Source: Burkholderia sp. HI2500 (lineage in GTDB: Bacteria > Pseudomonadota > Gammaproteobacteria > Burkholderiales > Burkholderiaceae). Taken from it: 64,000 nt of DNA. Both the position numbers and the translations under genes were made by a program. This document shows positions 1 to 8,901 of the stretch, in pieces. The notes under the pieces were generated by a model. It searched no databases and was not told where the DNA came from. It saw nothing but the letters and a program-made list of their open reading frames with translations. The stretch's first letter is position 1. Every line of letters starts with the position of its first letter. Location: assembly GCF_002223055.1 (NCBI RefSeq), contig NZ_NKFL01000006.1, positions 2,666,001-2,730,000 on the forward strand. Direction: 5' to 3'.

Positions 1-303
1 CTTCTTCATGCGCGCCTTCACGAGCGCACGCGTGGTCGCGGCGGGCACCAGCCATTCGCGCTGCGCGCCGTAGTACCCGGCGAAGCCGAGGAACAGCGTC
101 GCGACGGCGCTGATGCCGATGGCGGTGTACAGCGCGTCGAACAGCATGCAGACGAATTCGAGCACGAACACGATCACCGGCGGCCACAGCAGCAGACGGA
201 ACGAATAGCCGTCGCGGCCGTGCCCGCGGATCCACCATTTCACCGGCGGCAGGTCCCAGAAGCGGCTCTCGCGGCGGAGTGAAAGTTCTTCGTCGTCGGT
301 CAA
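1..303 (-). CDS. Partial hypothetical membrane protein (3' end outside window)
   Basis: An open minus-strand frame runs off the left edge of the window. It encodes a charged N-terminus (LTDDEELSLRRESRFW), then a hydrophobic stretch (LLLWPPVIVFVLEFVCML) and a second one (IGISAVATLFLGFAGYY), so it is probably an inner-membrane protein with two segments near its start. The chosen start is a TTG at 303 preceded by AGGTGAAG; no in-frame ATG exists between it and the divergent MFS gene, so the start is uncertain. I do not recognise the family. The gene is divergent from the transporter at 506. Confidence 0.55.
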   Translation of the reverse strand, partial: MTDDEELSLRRESRFWDLPPVKWWIRGHGRDGYSFRLLLWPPVIVFVLEFVCMLFDALYTAIGISAVATLFLGFAGYYGAQREWLVPAATTRALVKARMKK

Positions 304-389
304 TTCTTCACCTGTGGTGCTCCGTTGCGTCGGGTTCGGCTGATGCAGATGATGCGGCTGATGCCGCTGAAACGGGAATGAATACCTGG

Positions 390-404
390 GGTTATCGATT
401 GATC
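390..404. promoter_or_regulatory. Putative LysR operator, copy 1 (GGTTATCGATTGATC)
   Basis: GGTTATCGATTGATC lies about 100 bases upstream of the MFS start at 506. It matches a sequence just upstream of the LysR gene (3163-3177) at 14 of 15 positions. Two near-identical sites at the two ends of one locus suggest that the LysR protein encoded at 2201-3148 binds both. Regulator and direction are inferred. Confidence 0.4.
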
Positions 405-505
405 CCAAAGATTCATTAGACAGTGTCTCCGCCGCCGCGCGATGCTGGCCCGGCCAGTGAACGCGGCGTCATTGTCACGCCGCGCACGAGAATGGAGTGA
501 GACAC

Positions 506-1783
506 ATGCCTAACGACCACCGTCAACGGCGCCACACGCTGTGGCTGCTGTGCGCGCTTTCTTTCATCCTCTACGTCGACCGCGTCAACCTCGCGACCGC
601 GGCCGGCGCGATCAAGGCCGAACTCGGCCTGTCGAATACCGAACTCGGCGTCGCATTCTCCGCGTTCGCGTATTCGTATGCAATCTGCCAGATCGGCGGC
701 GGCTGGATCGCCGACCGGTTCGGCGCCCGCATCACGCTGATCGGCTGCGGGCTGATCTGGGTCGTGTCGACCTTCGCCACCGGGCTCGTGCACAGCCTCG
801 GGCTGCTGTTCGCCGCGCGCCTGCTGCTCGGCATCGGCGAAGGCGCGACGCTGCCCGCCCAGGCCCGTGCGATCACCCACTGGTTCCCGCGCGAGCGGCG
901 CGGCGTCGTGCAGGGCTTCACGCATTCGTTCTCGCGGCTCGGCAACGCGGTCACGCCGCCGATCGTCGCCGCGCTGATGACCTGGCTGTCGTGGCGCGCC
1001 GCGTTCTTCGTGATCGGCGCGGTCACGCTGGTGTGGCTCGCATGGTGGATCGTCGGCTTCCGCGAACATCCGCTCGGCGACGAAGCCGGCACCGGCCGCA
1101 CGCGCACCGCCCGCCCTGCGCCGCCCGCCGGCCCGACGCCGTGGGGGCCGCTGTTCCGCCGGATGGCGCCGACCATCTTCGTCTACTTCTGCTACGGCTG
1201 GACCGCGTGGCTGTTCTTCACGTGGCTGCCGACGTTCTTCCTGAACGGCCAGGGCCTGAACCTGAAGTCGACCGCGCTGTTCGCGTCCGGCGTGTTCTTC
1301 GCGGGCGTGGTCGGCGACACGCTCGGCGGCTGGCTGTGCGACCGGATCTACCGGAAGACCGGCAACCTCGCGCTGTCGCGCCAGAGCGTGATCGTCGCGA
1401 GCTTCGTCGGCGCGCTCGTGTGCCTGCTGCCGCTCGCGGTCGTGCATTCGACGGCCGGCGTCGCGCTGTGCCTGTCGGGGTCGTTCCTGTGCCTCGAACT
1501 GACGATCGGGCCGATCTGGGCCGTGCCGAGCGACATCGCGCCGACCCACGCCGGCATCGCGAGCGGGATGATGAACGCGGGCTCCGCGATCTCGGGGATC
1601 CTGTCGCCGATCCTGTTCGGCTATCTCGTCGATCGCACGGGGAGCTGGACCGTGCCGTTCATCGGCTCGGTCGCGATGCTGCTGATCGGCATCGTCGCCG
1701 CGCTGCGGATTCGCCCGGATCGCTCGTTGGCGGAATCGAGGTCGGCGCTCGCTGACGCGCCTGCGGCGCCGTCGGTGCACTGA
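506..1783 (+). CDS. MFS transporter, anion:cation symporter-like
   Basis: A 425-residue inner-membrane transporter of the major facilitator superfamily. The N-terminus carries the first membrane segment and the typical family-ACS motif YVDRVNLATAA (about residues 23-33); the loop 2-3 motif GGWIADRFGAR follows. About twelve hydrophobic segments are separated by a central polar loop rich in Arg/Pro (near residues 190-215). ATG 506 is preferred over the in-frame GTG 497 because GGAG at 494-497 is 8 bases upstream. ACS members commonly import sugar acids and other organic anions. That fits the neighbouring sugar-acid operon and the shared putative operator upstream. The substrate is not determined by the sequence. 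Confidence 0.88.
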   Translation: MPNDHRQRRHTLWLLCALSFILYVDRVNLATAAGAIKAELGLSNTELGVAFSAFAYSYAICQIGGGWIADRFGARITLIGCGLIWVVSTFATGLVHSLGLLFAARLLLGIGEGATLPAQARAITHWFPRERRGVVQGFTHSFSRLGNAVTPPIVAALMTWLSWRAAFFVIGAVTLVWLAWWIVGFREHPLGDEAGTGRTRTARPAPPAGPTPWGPLFRRMAPTIFVYFCYGWTAWLFFTWLPTFFLNGQGLNLKSTALFASGVFFAGVVGDTLGGWLCDRIYRKTGNLALSRQSVIVASFVGALVCLLPLAVVHSTAGVALCLSGSFLCLELTIGPIWAVPSDIAPTHAGIASGMMNAGSAISGILSPILFGYLVDRTGSWTVPFIGSVAMLLIGIVAALRIRPDRSLAESRSALADAPAAPSVH

Positions 1784-1885
1784 GGCGGGTCGTCGCGGTT
1801 TCGCCTGCGTCGGCCGTCTCGCCGGCATCGCAATCACGCTTCGTTGCGTTCCGCGATGGTGGTGCATGACCGACTCGGCTTGCGC

Positions 1886-2190
1886 GGTTAGCTTGGTTAG
1901 CTTGGTTAGCTTGGTTGGCTTGGTTGGCTTGGTTGGCTCGGTTAGCTCCGCTGATCCGGCTGGTTCGGCTGGTTCGGCTGGTTCGGCTGGTTCGGCTGGT
2001 TCGGCTGGTTCGGCTGGTTCGGCTGGTTCGGCTGATCCGGCTGATCCGGCTGGCTCGGCTGGCCGGGGTAGCGCGGCTGGCCAGGTTGACTCGGCCTGCT
2101 CGGCTGGTTCGGCCGGCTGGGCTGATTCGGCCAACGCGGCTGATTCGGCCACCTCGGCCGGCGCGGCTGGCTCGGCCGCCTTGGCTGGCA
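1886..2190. repeat. Array of about 34 degenerate 9-bp tandem repeats (GGCTGGTTC type)
   Basis: The stretch between two convergent genes is built on a strict 9-bp period. It begins with GGTTAGCTT and GGTTGGCTT units. Eight perfect GGCTGGTTC copies follow (1958-2029), then GGCTGATCC and increasingly diverged units (GGCTGGCTC, GGCCACCTC and others) until about 2190. Phase is kept throughout. Because 9 is a multiple of 3, every frame stays largely open and reads as tripeptide repeats (for example GSA or PNQ). I see no ribosome-binding site or domain supporting translation, so I treat it as a minisatellite-like intergenic array. Confidence 0.85.
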
Positions 2191-2200
2191 AACCGCGCCG

Positions 2201-3148
2201 TTACTCGCCGCCATCATCTCCGGCTCCTTCGCGGTGAAACAGCGCAAGAAACTGCTGCGCAGGGATACTCAGCGGCCGGTCGCGCCGCACAAGGCTGCCG
2301 TACGACGGCAGCTTCTGTTCGAGCGTGTAATCGATGATCGCGACGAGCCCGTGCTCCGCATTGCGCTGCGCCACCGTCAGCGGAATCACGCCAAGCATCG
2401 TCGAACGGTCGACGAGGTTCATCGTCGTCAGGATCGACCCCGTTTCGACCAGCCCACGCGGCATCGGCTGGTGCCGCGCGTTGAACTCGCGCTCGACGAC
2501 CTCGCGCGCCGGGCTGCCTGCCGGCTGCAGGATCCACGTGTAATCGAGCAGCGCGTCGAACGCCACGGGCCCCGCGCCCGCGAGCGGATGGTCGCGGCCC
2601 GCGATGATCGCGAGCGCCTCGTCATCCACCACGCGGAAATCGCAATCGGTCCCGACGTGGCGCCCGATCACCACTTCGAGCACGCCTTCGCGCAGCTGCG
2701 GCATCAACCGGTCGCTCGTATCCACCGCGATGTCGATCGCCAGCAGCGGGTAACGCGCCTTCAACTGCACCAGCGCCTCGGTGAGCCGCCCCGGCGACGC
2801 CGCCATGATGCTGCCGATCGCCAGCCGCCCCGCGCTGCCGAGCTGCAGTTCGCCGAGCTCGCGGTTCAACGCCTCCACACTGCCGCGAATGCCGCGGAAA
2901 TAGCCGAGCACGCGCTCGCCGGCCGGGTTCAGCACGAGCCCGCGCCCGACGCGATCGAACAGCCGCTGGCCGAGCGCGCTCTCCAGCTCGGCCAGCATCT
3001 TCGTCGCGGCCGGCTGCGTGAGGCCCATCTGGTCGGCCGCCGCGCGCAGCGTCGAGCATTCGTCCACGGCCAGCAGCAGCGCGATCTGCCGCATGCGCAG
3101 CCGGTTCAGCAGCTGCGGCGTCGAGTCTCGTCGGTCGATCGAGCCCAT
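2201..3148 (-). CDS. LysR-family transcriptional regulator
   Basis: A 315-residue LysR regulator. The winged helix-turn-helix occupies about residues 12-75 (LRAAADQMGLTQPAATKMLAELE), followed by the usual substrate-binding domain (about 95-300). It is closest in feel to the GbpR/galactose-regulator subgroup, from memory only. The gene is divergent from the operon that starts at 3264, with only 115 bases between the starts, so it is the obvious regulator of that operon. A 15-bp sequence just upstream of its start recurs upstream of the MFS gene at 506, suggesting control of both transporters. The inducer is probably a sugar acid or lactone (inference). Confidence 0.9.
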   Translation of the reverse strand: MGSIDRRDSTPQLLNRLRMRQIALLLAVDECSTLRAAADQMGLTQPAATKMLAELESALGQRLFDRVGRGLVLNPAGERVLGYFRGIRGSVEALNRELGELQLGSAGRLAIGSIMAASPGRLTEALVQLKARYPLLAIDIAVDTSDRLMPQLREGVLEVVIGRHVGTDCDFRVVDDEALAIIAGRDHPLAGAGPVAFDALLDYTWILQPAGSPAREVVEREFNARHQPMPRGLVETGSILTTMNLVDRSTMLGVIPLTVAQRNAEHGLVAIIDYTLEQKLPSYGSLVRRDRPLSIPAQQFLALFHREGAGDDGGE

Positions 3149-3162
3149 CTTTGATTACTCCA

Positions 3163-3177
3163 GGTTATCGATTCATC
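3163..3177. promoter_or_regulatory. Putative LysR operator, copy 2 (GGTTATCGATTCATC)
   Basis: GGTTATCGATTCATC lies 15-29 bases upstream of the LysR start, inside the divergent promoter region shared with the pdxA-like operon. It matches the 390-404 sequence at 14 of 15 positions. The position fits autoregulation plus operon control, as is typical for LysR regulators. Confidence 0.4.
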
Positions 3178-3263
3178 AAGAGTTTTCAATTTACCGACTC
3201 ATTCCGTCTACCTAGCATGAACCCGATAGACAAACGGCCAAGCGCCGCCACCGGAGACACCGC

Positions 3264-4319
3264 ATGAACACCCCCTCGCCCGCCGCCGCCCTGCCCGTCG
3301 TCGCGCTGACGCTCGGCGACCCCGCCGGCATCGGCGCCGAATTGATCGCGAAACTGCTCGCCCGCCCCGACGCCACTTCCCGCGCGAATCTCGTGCTGAT
3401 CGGCGATCGCTGGCTGTGGGAAGCCGGCCAGCGCGTCGCGGGCGTGACGGTCGACGTCGAACCCGTCGAATCACTCGCCGCCGCGCGCGGCCGGCCGTCG
3501 ACCGAACGCGCCGCGTTCGTCGCCCTCGACACGATCGATCCGGCCGACGTCACGGTCGGGCAGCCCGGCGCGGCCGGCGGGCGCTCGACGCTGACCGTGC
3601 TCGACCTGTGCCTTGACGCCGCGCTCGCGGGCGAGATCGACGCGATCTGCTTCGCGCCGCTGAACAAGTACGCGATGAAGCTCGGCGGGCTGAAGCACGA
3701 GGACGAGCTGCACCACTTCGCCGAAGCGCTCGGCGTGACCGGCTACTTCTGCGAATTCAACACGCTCGGCGAGCTGTGGACCGCGCGCATCTCGTCGCAC
3801 ATTCCGCTGAAGGATGCGCCGGGCTACCTGAGCATCGAGCGGATTGAACAGGCATCCGAACTGATCTACCGGTCGCTGCTCGCGAACGGCGTCGCCGCGC
3901 CGAAGGTGGCGATTGCCGCGTTCAACCCGCACGGCGGCGACGGCGGCAGCTGCGGCCGCGAGGAAGTCGACATCATCGAGCCGGCGGTGCGCAAGCTGCA
4001 GGCGCGCGACTGGCCGACCGACGCGCCGTTCCACGGCCCGTTCCCCGCCGACACGATCTTCCTGAAGGCGCAGGCCGGCGACTACCAGGCGATCGTCACG
4101 ATGTACCACGACCAGGGGCAGATCGCGATCAAGCTGCTCGGCTTCTCGCGCGGCGTAACGGTGCAGGGCGGGCTGCCCGTGCCGATCACGACGCCCGCGC
4201 ACGGCACCGCCTACGACATCGCGGGCCGCGGCACGGCCGACGTCGGCGCCACCTGGCAAGCGCTGCAGATCGCGTGCCGGATGGGCGCCGCGCGCCGCGC
4301 ACAGCCCATTTCCGCCTGA
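3264..4319 (+). CDS. PdxA-family 4-phosphoerythronate/threonate-type dehydrogenase
   Basis: A 351-residue homologue of PdxA, an NAD-dependent, metal-dependent oxidative decarboxylase that classically acts on 4-phosphohydroxy-L-threonine. Family signatures are visible: [10 protein letters not shown] near the N-terminus, [14 protein letters not shown] (about 222-235), [11 protein letters not shown] (about 275-285) and [12 protein letters not shown] near the end, which supply metal and substrate ligands. As the first gene of a sugar-acid operon it is more likely a catabolic PdxA2-type enzyme than the vitamin B6 enzyme. No DUF1537 kinase, the usual partner of PdxA2, is nearby. RBS GGAGAC precedes ATG 3264. 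Confidence 0.88.
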   Translation: MNTPSPAAALPVVALTLGDPAGIGAELIAKLLARPDATSRANLVLIGDRWLWEAGQRVAGVTVDVEPVESLAAARGRPSTERAAFVALDTIDPADVTVGQPGAAGGRSTLTVLDLCLDAALAGEIDAICFAPLNKYAMKLGGLKHEDELHHFAEALGVTGYFCEFNTLGELWTARISSHIPLKDAPGYLSIERIEQASELIYRSLLANGVAAPKVAIAAFNPHGGDGGSCGREEVDIIEPAVRKLQARDWPTDAPFHGPFPADTIFLKAQAGDYQAIVTMYHDQGQIAIKLLGFSRGVTVQGGLPVPITTPAHGTAYDIAGRGTADVGATWQALQIACRMGAARRAQPISA

Positions 4320-4386
4320 CCCGACGGCCCCGCCGGCCGACCGCTTCTCAACACGACAACATCACACCGAACTCCGGAGACACCCG

Positions 4387-5559
4387 ATGAAGATCCGATC
4401 CGTGCGCGCCCGCGTCTTCCAGTGGAAAGGCAAAACCGTGCCGCCCCAGGGCAACTTCTGCTCGAACGCGATGGACCTGCTGTACGCGCCGCAGGAAACG
4501 ATGAGCACGTTCCGCTTCCATTCATGGACGGTCGTCGAAGTCGAGACCGACGACGGCATCGTCGGCCTCGGCAACGTCGCGCTCGCGCCGCACGTCGCGA
4601 AGGTGATCATCGACCAGTACCTCGCGCCGCTCGTGATCGGCCAGGACCCTTGGGACTACGAATACCTGAACCAGCGGATGTACCGCGCGACCCACGCATG
4701 GGGCCGCAAGGGCATCGGCATGGCCGCGATCTCGGCGGTCGACATCGCGATCTGGGACATCCTCGGCAAGAGCGTCGGCAAGCCCGTGTTCAAGCTGCTC
4801 GGCGGCCGCACCAAGGAAAAGGTCCCCTGCTACTACTCGAAGCTCTACCGCACCGACCTGAAGGAGATGCAGGACGAGGCGCAGCGCTACCTAAAGGAAG
4901 GCTTCCGCGCGTTCAAGATGCGCTTCGGCTACGGGCCCGCGCACGGGCAGCAGGGCGTGACCGAGAACCTGAAGTCGGTCGCGGCGATCCGCGAGGTGAT
5001 CGGCTACGACAACGACCTGATGCTCGAGTGCTACATGGGCTGGAACCTCGAATACGCGAAACGCATCCTGCCGAAGCTCGAGAAATACCAGCCGCGCTGG
5101 CTGGAGGAACCGGTGATCGCCGACGACATCGACGGCTACGCGGAGCTGAACCAGCTCACGCGCATCCCGATCTCCGGCGGCGAGCACGAGTTCTCGCTGT
5201 ACGGCTTCAAGCAGTTGCTCGATCGCAAGGCCGTGTCGGTCGTCCAGTACGACACGAACCGCGTCGGCGGGATCACGATGGCGCACAAGATCAACGCGCT
5301 GTGCGAGGCGTACAGCGTGCCGGTGATTCCGCATGCGGGCCAGATGCACAACTATCACCTGACGATGAGCACGCTCGCGTCGCCGATGAGCGAGTACTTC
5401 CCGATGTTCGACGTCGAGGTCGGCAACGAGCTGTTCTATTACATCTTCGACGGCGAGCCGGTGGCCGAGAACGGCTTCGTGCAACTGCGCGACGACGTGC
5501 CGGGCCTCGGCCTCACGCTGAAGACCGAATTCCTCGACCAGTTCGACATCGTCGAGTGA
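4387..5559 (+). CDS. Enolase-superfamily (mandelate racemase/MLE) sugar-acid dehydratase
   Basis: A 390-residue member of the enolase superfamily, rhamnonate-dehydratase-like by overall look. The N-terminal capping domain is followed by a TIM-barrel domain. The likely Mg2+ ligands are the acidic residues in [16 protein letters not shown] and SGGEHEF. The catalytic His is probably in [12 protein letters not shown]. These enzymes dehydrate aldonic acids to 2-keto-3-deoxy acids. The aldolase gene directly downstream (8-base gap) would cleave that product, which supports the role. The exact sugar acid cannot be read from the sequence. RBS GGAGAC lies 6 bases before ATG 4387. Confidence 0.9.
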   Translation: MKIRSVRARVFQWKGKTVPPQGNFCSNAMDLLYAPQETMSTFRFHSWTVVEVETDDGIVGLGNVALAPHVAKVIIDQYLAPLVIGQDPWDYEYLNQRMYRATHAWGRKGIGMAAISAVDIAIWDILGKSVGKPVFKLLGGRTKEKVPCYYSKLYRTDLKEMQDEAQRYLKEGFRAFKMRFGYGPAHGQQGVTENLKSVAAIREVIGYDNDLMLECYMGWNLEYAKRILPKLEKYQPRWLEEPVIADDIDGYAELNQLTRIPISGGEHEFSLYGFKQLLDRKAVSVVQYDTNRVGGITMAHKINALCEAYSVPVIPHAGQMHNYHLTMSTLASPMSEYFPMFDVEVGNELFYYIFDGEPVAENGFVQLRDDVPGLGLTLKTEFLDQFDIVE

Positions 5560-5567
5560 GGCCCGCC

Positions 5568-6485
5568 ATGCACGCACGCTACCAGGGCGTCTTTCCGGTT
5601 GTGCCGACGATTTTCGACGCGACCGGCGCGCTCGATCTCGACGGCCAGCGCCGCTGCCTCGAATTCATGATCGATGCCGGCTCGCAGGGCCTCTGCATCC
5701 ACGCGAACTACTCCGAGCAATTCGCGCTCGGCGACGACGAACGCGACCTGATCACGCGCGCCACGCTCGAGCACGTCGCAGGTCGCGTGCCGGTGATCGT
5801 CACGACGTCGCACTTCAGCGCGCGGATCTGCGCGGAACGTAACCGGCGCGCTCAAGCACTCGGCGCGGCGATGGTGATGGTGATGCCGCCGTATCACGGC
5901 GCGACGTTCCGCGTGCCGGAGGCGCAGGTGCGCGCGTTCTTCCGCGAAGCCGCCGACGGCCTCGACATTCCGCTGATGATCCAGGATGCGCCCGCGAGCG
6001 GCGTCGCGCTGTCCGCGCCGTTCCTCGCGTCGCTCGCCCGCGAGATCGACGCGGTGTCGTACTTCAAGATCGAGACGGCCGGCGCCGCGTCGAAGCTGCG
6101 CGAACTGATCGCGCTCGGCGGCGATGCGATCGAGGGGCCGTGGGACGGCGAGGAAGGCATCACGCTGCTCGCCGATCTCGATGCCGGCGCGACCGGCGCG
6201 ATGACGGGCGGCGGCTATCCGGACGGGATTCGCCAAATCACCGACGCGTATTTCGCCGGCCGTCGCGACGAAGCGGTCGAACAGTACGCGCGCTGGCTGC
6301 CGCTGATCAACTACGAGAACCGTCAATCTGGATTCCTGACCGCGAAGGCGCTGATGCGCGAAGGCGGCGTGATCGCGTGCGACGCGCCGCGCGCACCGTG
6401 GCCCGAGCTGCATCCGCAGGTGCGCGCCGGCTTGCTCGACGCGGCGCGGCGGCTCGATCCGCTCGTGCTGCGCTGGGGGCGCTAG
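5568..6485 (+). CDS. DapA/NanA-family aldolase (2-keto-3-deoxy sugar acid type)
   Basis: A 305-residue class I aldolase of the dihydrodipicolinate synthase/N-acetylneuraminate lyase family. It forms a TIM barrel with the Schiff-base Lys in SYFKIE (about residue 168). The pyruvate-carboxylate-binding loop corresponds to LCIHANYSEQF near residue 45. It probably splits the 2-keto-3-deoxy acid made by the upstream dehydratase into pyruvate plus an aldehyde. The start at ATG 5568 is 8 bases after the dehydratase stop, so translation is probably coupled. A longer in-frame reading through the dehydratase region exists but is out of phase with that gene and is rejected. Confidence 0.88.
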   Translation: MHARYQGVFPVVPTIFDATGALDLDGQRRCLEFMIDAGSQGLCIHANYSEQFALGDDERDLITRATLEHVAGRVPVIVTTSHFSARICAERNRRAQALGAAMVMVMPPYHGATFRVPEAQVRAFFREAADGLDIPLMIQDAPASGVALSAPFLASLAREIDAVSYFKIETAGAASKLRELIALGGDAIEGPWDGEEGITLLADLDAGATGAMTGGGYPDGIRQITDAYFAGRRDEAVEQYARWLPLINYENRQSGFLTAKALMREGGVIACDAPRAPWPELHPQVRAGLLDAARRLDPLVLRWGR

Positions 6486-6607
6486 GCGCGAGGCACCCGG
6501 CATCGGTTCACCCGTGCAACGCCGCAAGGCGTTGCGCACCGGCGCGTCACGGCGTGACAGCGGTCCATCAGAAGACCGCCGCCGCCATTACCAAGATTGG
6601 AGACACC

Positions 6608-7900
6608 ATGACCCTGTTGAACCCGGCCACCCCGGCCTACGAAGCCGGCGAAGCCATTCCGCGCCGCCGCTGGCTGCGCGTGATCCCGCCGCTGCTGCTC
6701 GCCTGCATCATTTCGTACATGGACCGCGTGAACATCGCGTTCGCGATGCCCGGCGGGATGAACGCCGATCTCGGCATGGACGCGACGATGGCCGGCCTCG
6801 CCGGCGGCATCTTCTTCTTCGGCTACCTGTTCCTGCAGATTCCTGGCGGCCGGCGCGCGGCGCTCGGCAGCGGCAAGACCTTCATCGCATGGTCGCTCGT
6901 GAGCTGGGCCGTGCTGTCGGTGCTGACCGGGCTCGTCACGCACACCTGGCAGTTGCTGACGCTGCGCTTCCTGCTCGGCGTGGCCGAGGGCGGGATGCTG
7001 CCGGTCGTGCTGACGATGGTCAGCCACTGGTTTCCCGACCGCGAGCGCGGCCGCGCGAATGCGATGGTCATCATGTTCGTGCCGCTCGCCGGCATGATCA
7101 CCGCGCCGCTGTCCGGCTTCATCCTGGCCGCGTACGACTGGCATCACCTGTTCTTCAGTGCGGGCGCGCTGTCGCTGCTGTGCCTCGTCGTGTGGCTGAT
7201 GTTCGCCGACGACGGCCCGGAGACCGCGCGCTGGGTGTCGCCGCGCGAGAAGGCCTACATCCTCGACGCGCTGCGCGAAGAACAGGAACGCAAGCGCGTG
7301 GCCGGCACGCCGGCGGCCGCGTCGTTCGGCGAGCTGCTGCGCAACCCGACGATCTGGCTGCTGATCGCCATCAACTTCTGCTATCAGGTGGGCATCTACG
7401 GCTATACGATGTGGTTGCCCACCCTGCTGAAAAACCTCACGCATACCGGGATGGGCAAGATCGGCCTGCTCGCGATGCTCCCGTATGTCGCGATGGTGAT
7501 CGGCATGTTCGTCACGTCGTATTTGTCTGACCGAACCGGCAAGCGCCGCCTGTTCGTGCTGCTGCCGCTCGTCGGCTTCGCCGCATGCCTGGCGCTGTCG
7601 GTGCTCACGCATGCGTCGATGGCCGTGTCGTTCGCGTTCCTGATCGGCTGCGGCTTCTTCCTGCAGGCGGCCGCCGGCGTGTTCTGGGCGATTCCGCCGA
7701 AGCTCTGCAGCGTCGAGACGGCCGGCAGCGCGCGCGGCCTGATCAACGCGCTCGGCAATCTCGGCGGCTTCTGCGGCCCGTATGCGGTCGGCGTGCTGAC
7801 CCAGCACGTGAGCGCGGCGGCCGGCGTGTACAGCCTCGCGATCACGCTCGCGGTGGCCGGCCTGCTCGCGCTGACGCTGCCGAAACGCTGCGAGGACTGA
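6608..7900 (+). CDS. MFS transporter, RhmT-like sugar-acid importer
   Basis: A 430-residue anion:cation symporter-family MFS permease. Motifs ISYMDRVNIAFAMP (first membrane segment) and LLGVAEGGMLPVVLTMVSHWFPDRERGR match the hexuronate/rhamnonate/phthalate transporter group. The middle loop contains the family-typical DDGPETARWVSPREK segment. It sits between catabolic enzyme genes in one direction, so it is the likely uptake system for the substrate of this operon. RBS TTGGAGAC precedes ATG 6608. It is a paralogue in type of the transporter at 506. Confidence 0.9.
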   Translation: MTLLNPATPAYEAGEAIPRRRWLRVIPPLLLACIISYMDRVNIAFAMPGGMNADLGMDATMAGLAGGIFFFGYLFLQIPGGRRAALGSGKTFIAWSLVSWAVLSVLTGLVTHTWQLLTLRFLLGVAEGGMLPVVLTMVSHWFPDRERGRANAMVIMFVPLAGMITAPLSGFILAAYDWHHLFFSAGALSLLCLVVWLMFADDGPETARWVSPREKAYILDALREEQERKRVAGTPAAASFGELLRNPTIWLLIAINFCYQVGIYGYTMWLPTLLKNLTHTGMGKIGLLAMLPYVAMVIGMFVTSYLSDRTGKRRLFVLLPLVGFAACLALSVLTHASMAVSFAFLIGCGFFLQAAAGVFWAIPPKLCSVETAGSARGLINALGNLGGFCGPYAVGVLTQHVSAAAGVYSLAITLAVAGLLALTLPKRCED

Positions 7901-7952
7901 CACCGGATACACGAATACGCAGGCTTGCTGACGAATCGACGGAGACCCCACC

Positions 7953-8900
7953 ATGAACGACATCCTGTTGCTGGTGCAGAAATGCGCGCACACCTTCAGC
8001 TTCTACGACCTCGACACCAAGACCGCGCTCAAGCACGTCGTGCTGCCGAACTTCCCGCACGAGTTCACCGTCGACGTGAACGAGCGTTTTGCTTACGTCG
8101 GCATCTTCGGGATCGAGACCGCGTGGTCACGCGGCCATGACGGCGATCACCGGATCGCCGAGATCGATCTCGTCGAACGCACGCATACGCGCATGCTCGA
8201 CCTGTGGCCGTACTACCGGCCGCACGGGATGGCGAGCGACCGAGACGGCCGGCTGTACGCGATGAGCGAGGCGCACGACATGCTGCTCGTGTTCGACGAG
8301 CCGACCCGACAGCCCGTGCCGAACATGGCCGTGCCGTCCGGCGGCGTGAAGACGCACCTCGTCACGCTCACGCGCGATGCGAGCCGCGCGTACGGCGTGC
8401 ATCTGCTGTCGAATACGGTCACGCAATTCCATCCGCGCGACGCGACGGTCGCGCCGCGCGCGGTGATGCCCGGCCCGCGCCCCGAAGGCAATGCGCTGTC
8501 GAGCGACGAACGCACGCTGTTCGTCGCGAATCGCGGCGACGATACGCTGGTCGAGATCGACACCGACACGATGACCTGCGGCCGCCGCGTGAAGACGCGC
8601 AGCGATCCGAACCGCATCTACCGCACGAGTGCGCCCGACGGCCGTGACCTGCTGCTGCTGACCAATTCGGGCGAGCGGTCGATCTCCGTGTTCGATGCGC
8701 GGCAGCTCGAGGAGATCGAACGCATCGCGCTGCCGGCGAACCCGACCGCGCTGTCGTTCCATCCGTCGCGGCGCGTCGCGTACGTGTCGTTCCAGGACGA
8801 CTACGTGCGCGAGCTCGATCTCGATACGTGGCGTTTCGTCGGCGCATTGGCAACGCTGCGCGAGCCCGATGCGTCGTACGTGCTCGCGGGAGCGCGCTGA
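7953..8900 (+). CDS. YncE/lactonase-like beta-propeller protein
   Basis: A 315-residue protein of repeated beta-strand blades (for example HEFTVDVNERFAYVGIFG, TALSFHPSRRVAYVSFQ), as in seven-bladed YncE/6-phosphogluconolactonase-like propellers. There is no signal peptide, so it is presumably cytosolic. It lies between the importer and an amidohydrolase lactonase gene (1-base gap to the latter). A role in opening or sensing a sugar lactone is reasonable but inferred. No catalytic residues can be assigned with confidence. RBS GGAGAC precedes ATG 7953. Confidence 0.75.
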   Translation: MNDILLLVQKCAHTFSFYDLDTKTALKHVVLPNFPHEFTVDVNERFAYVGIFGIETAWSRGHDGDHRIAEIDLVERTHTRMLDLWPYYRPHGMASDRDGRLYAMSEAHDMLLVFDEPTRQPVPNMAVPSGGVKTHLVTLTRDASRAYGVHLLSNTVTQFHPRDATVAPRAVMPGPRPEGNALSSDERTLFVANRGDDTLVEIDTDTMTCGRRVKTRSDPNRIYRTSAPDGRDLLLLTNSGERSISVFDARQLEEIERIALPANPTALSFHPSRRVAYVSFQDDYVRELDLDTWRFVGALATLREPDASYVLAGAR

Positions 8901-8901
8901 C

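Noticed and set aside
1886..2190. Tandem repeats considered as a CRISPR array or as a repeat-protein gene
   Set aside because: There are no unique spacers and the period is only 9 bp. No ribosome-binding site, domain or codon bias supports translation.
416..2191. Long minus-strand open frame (591 codons) across the MFS gene and the 9-bp repeats
   Set aside because: It is antisense to a clear transporter gene, its protein is low-complexity and Arg/Ala/Glu-rich, and it runs through the tandem repeat, which is open in every frame.
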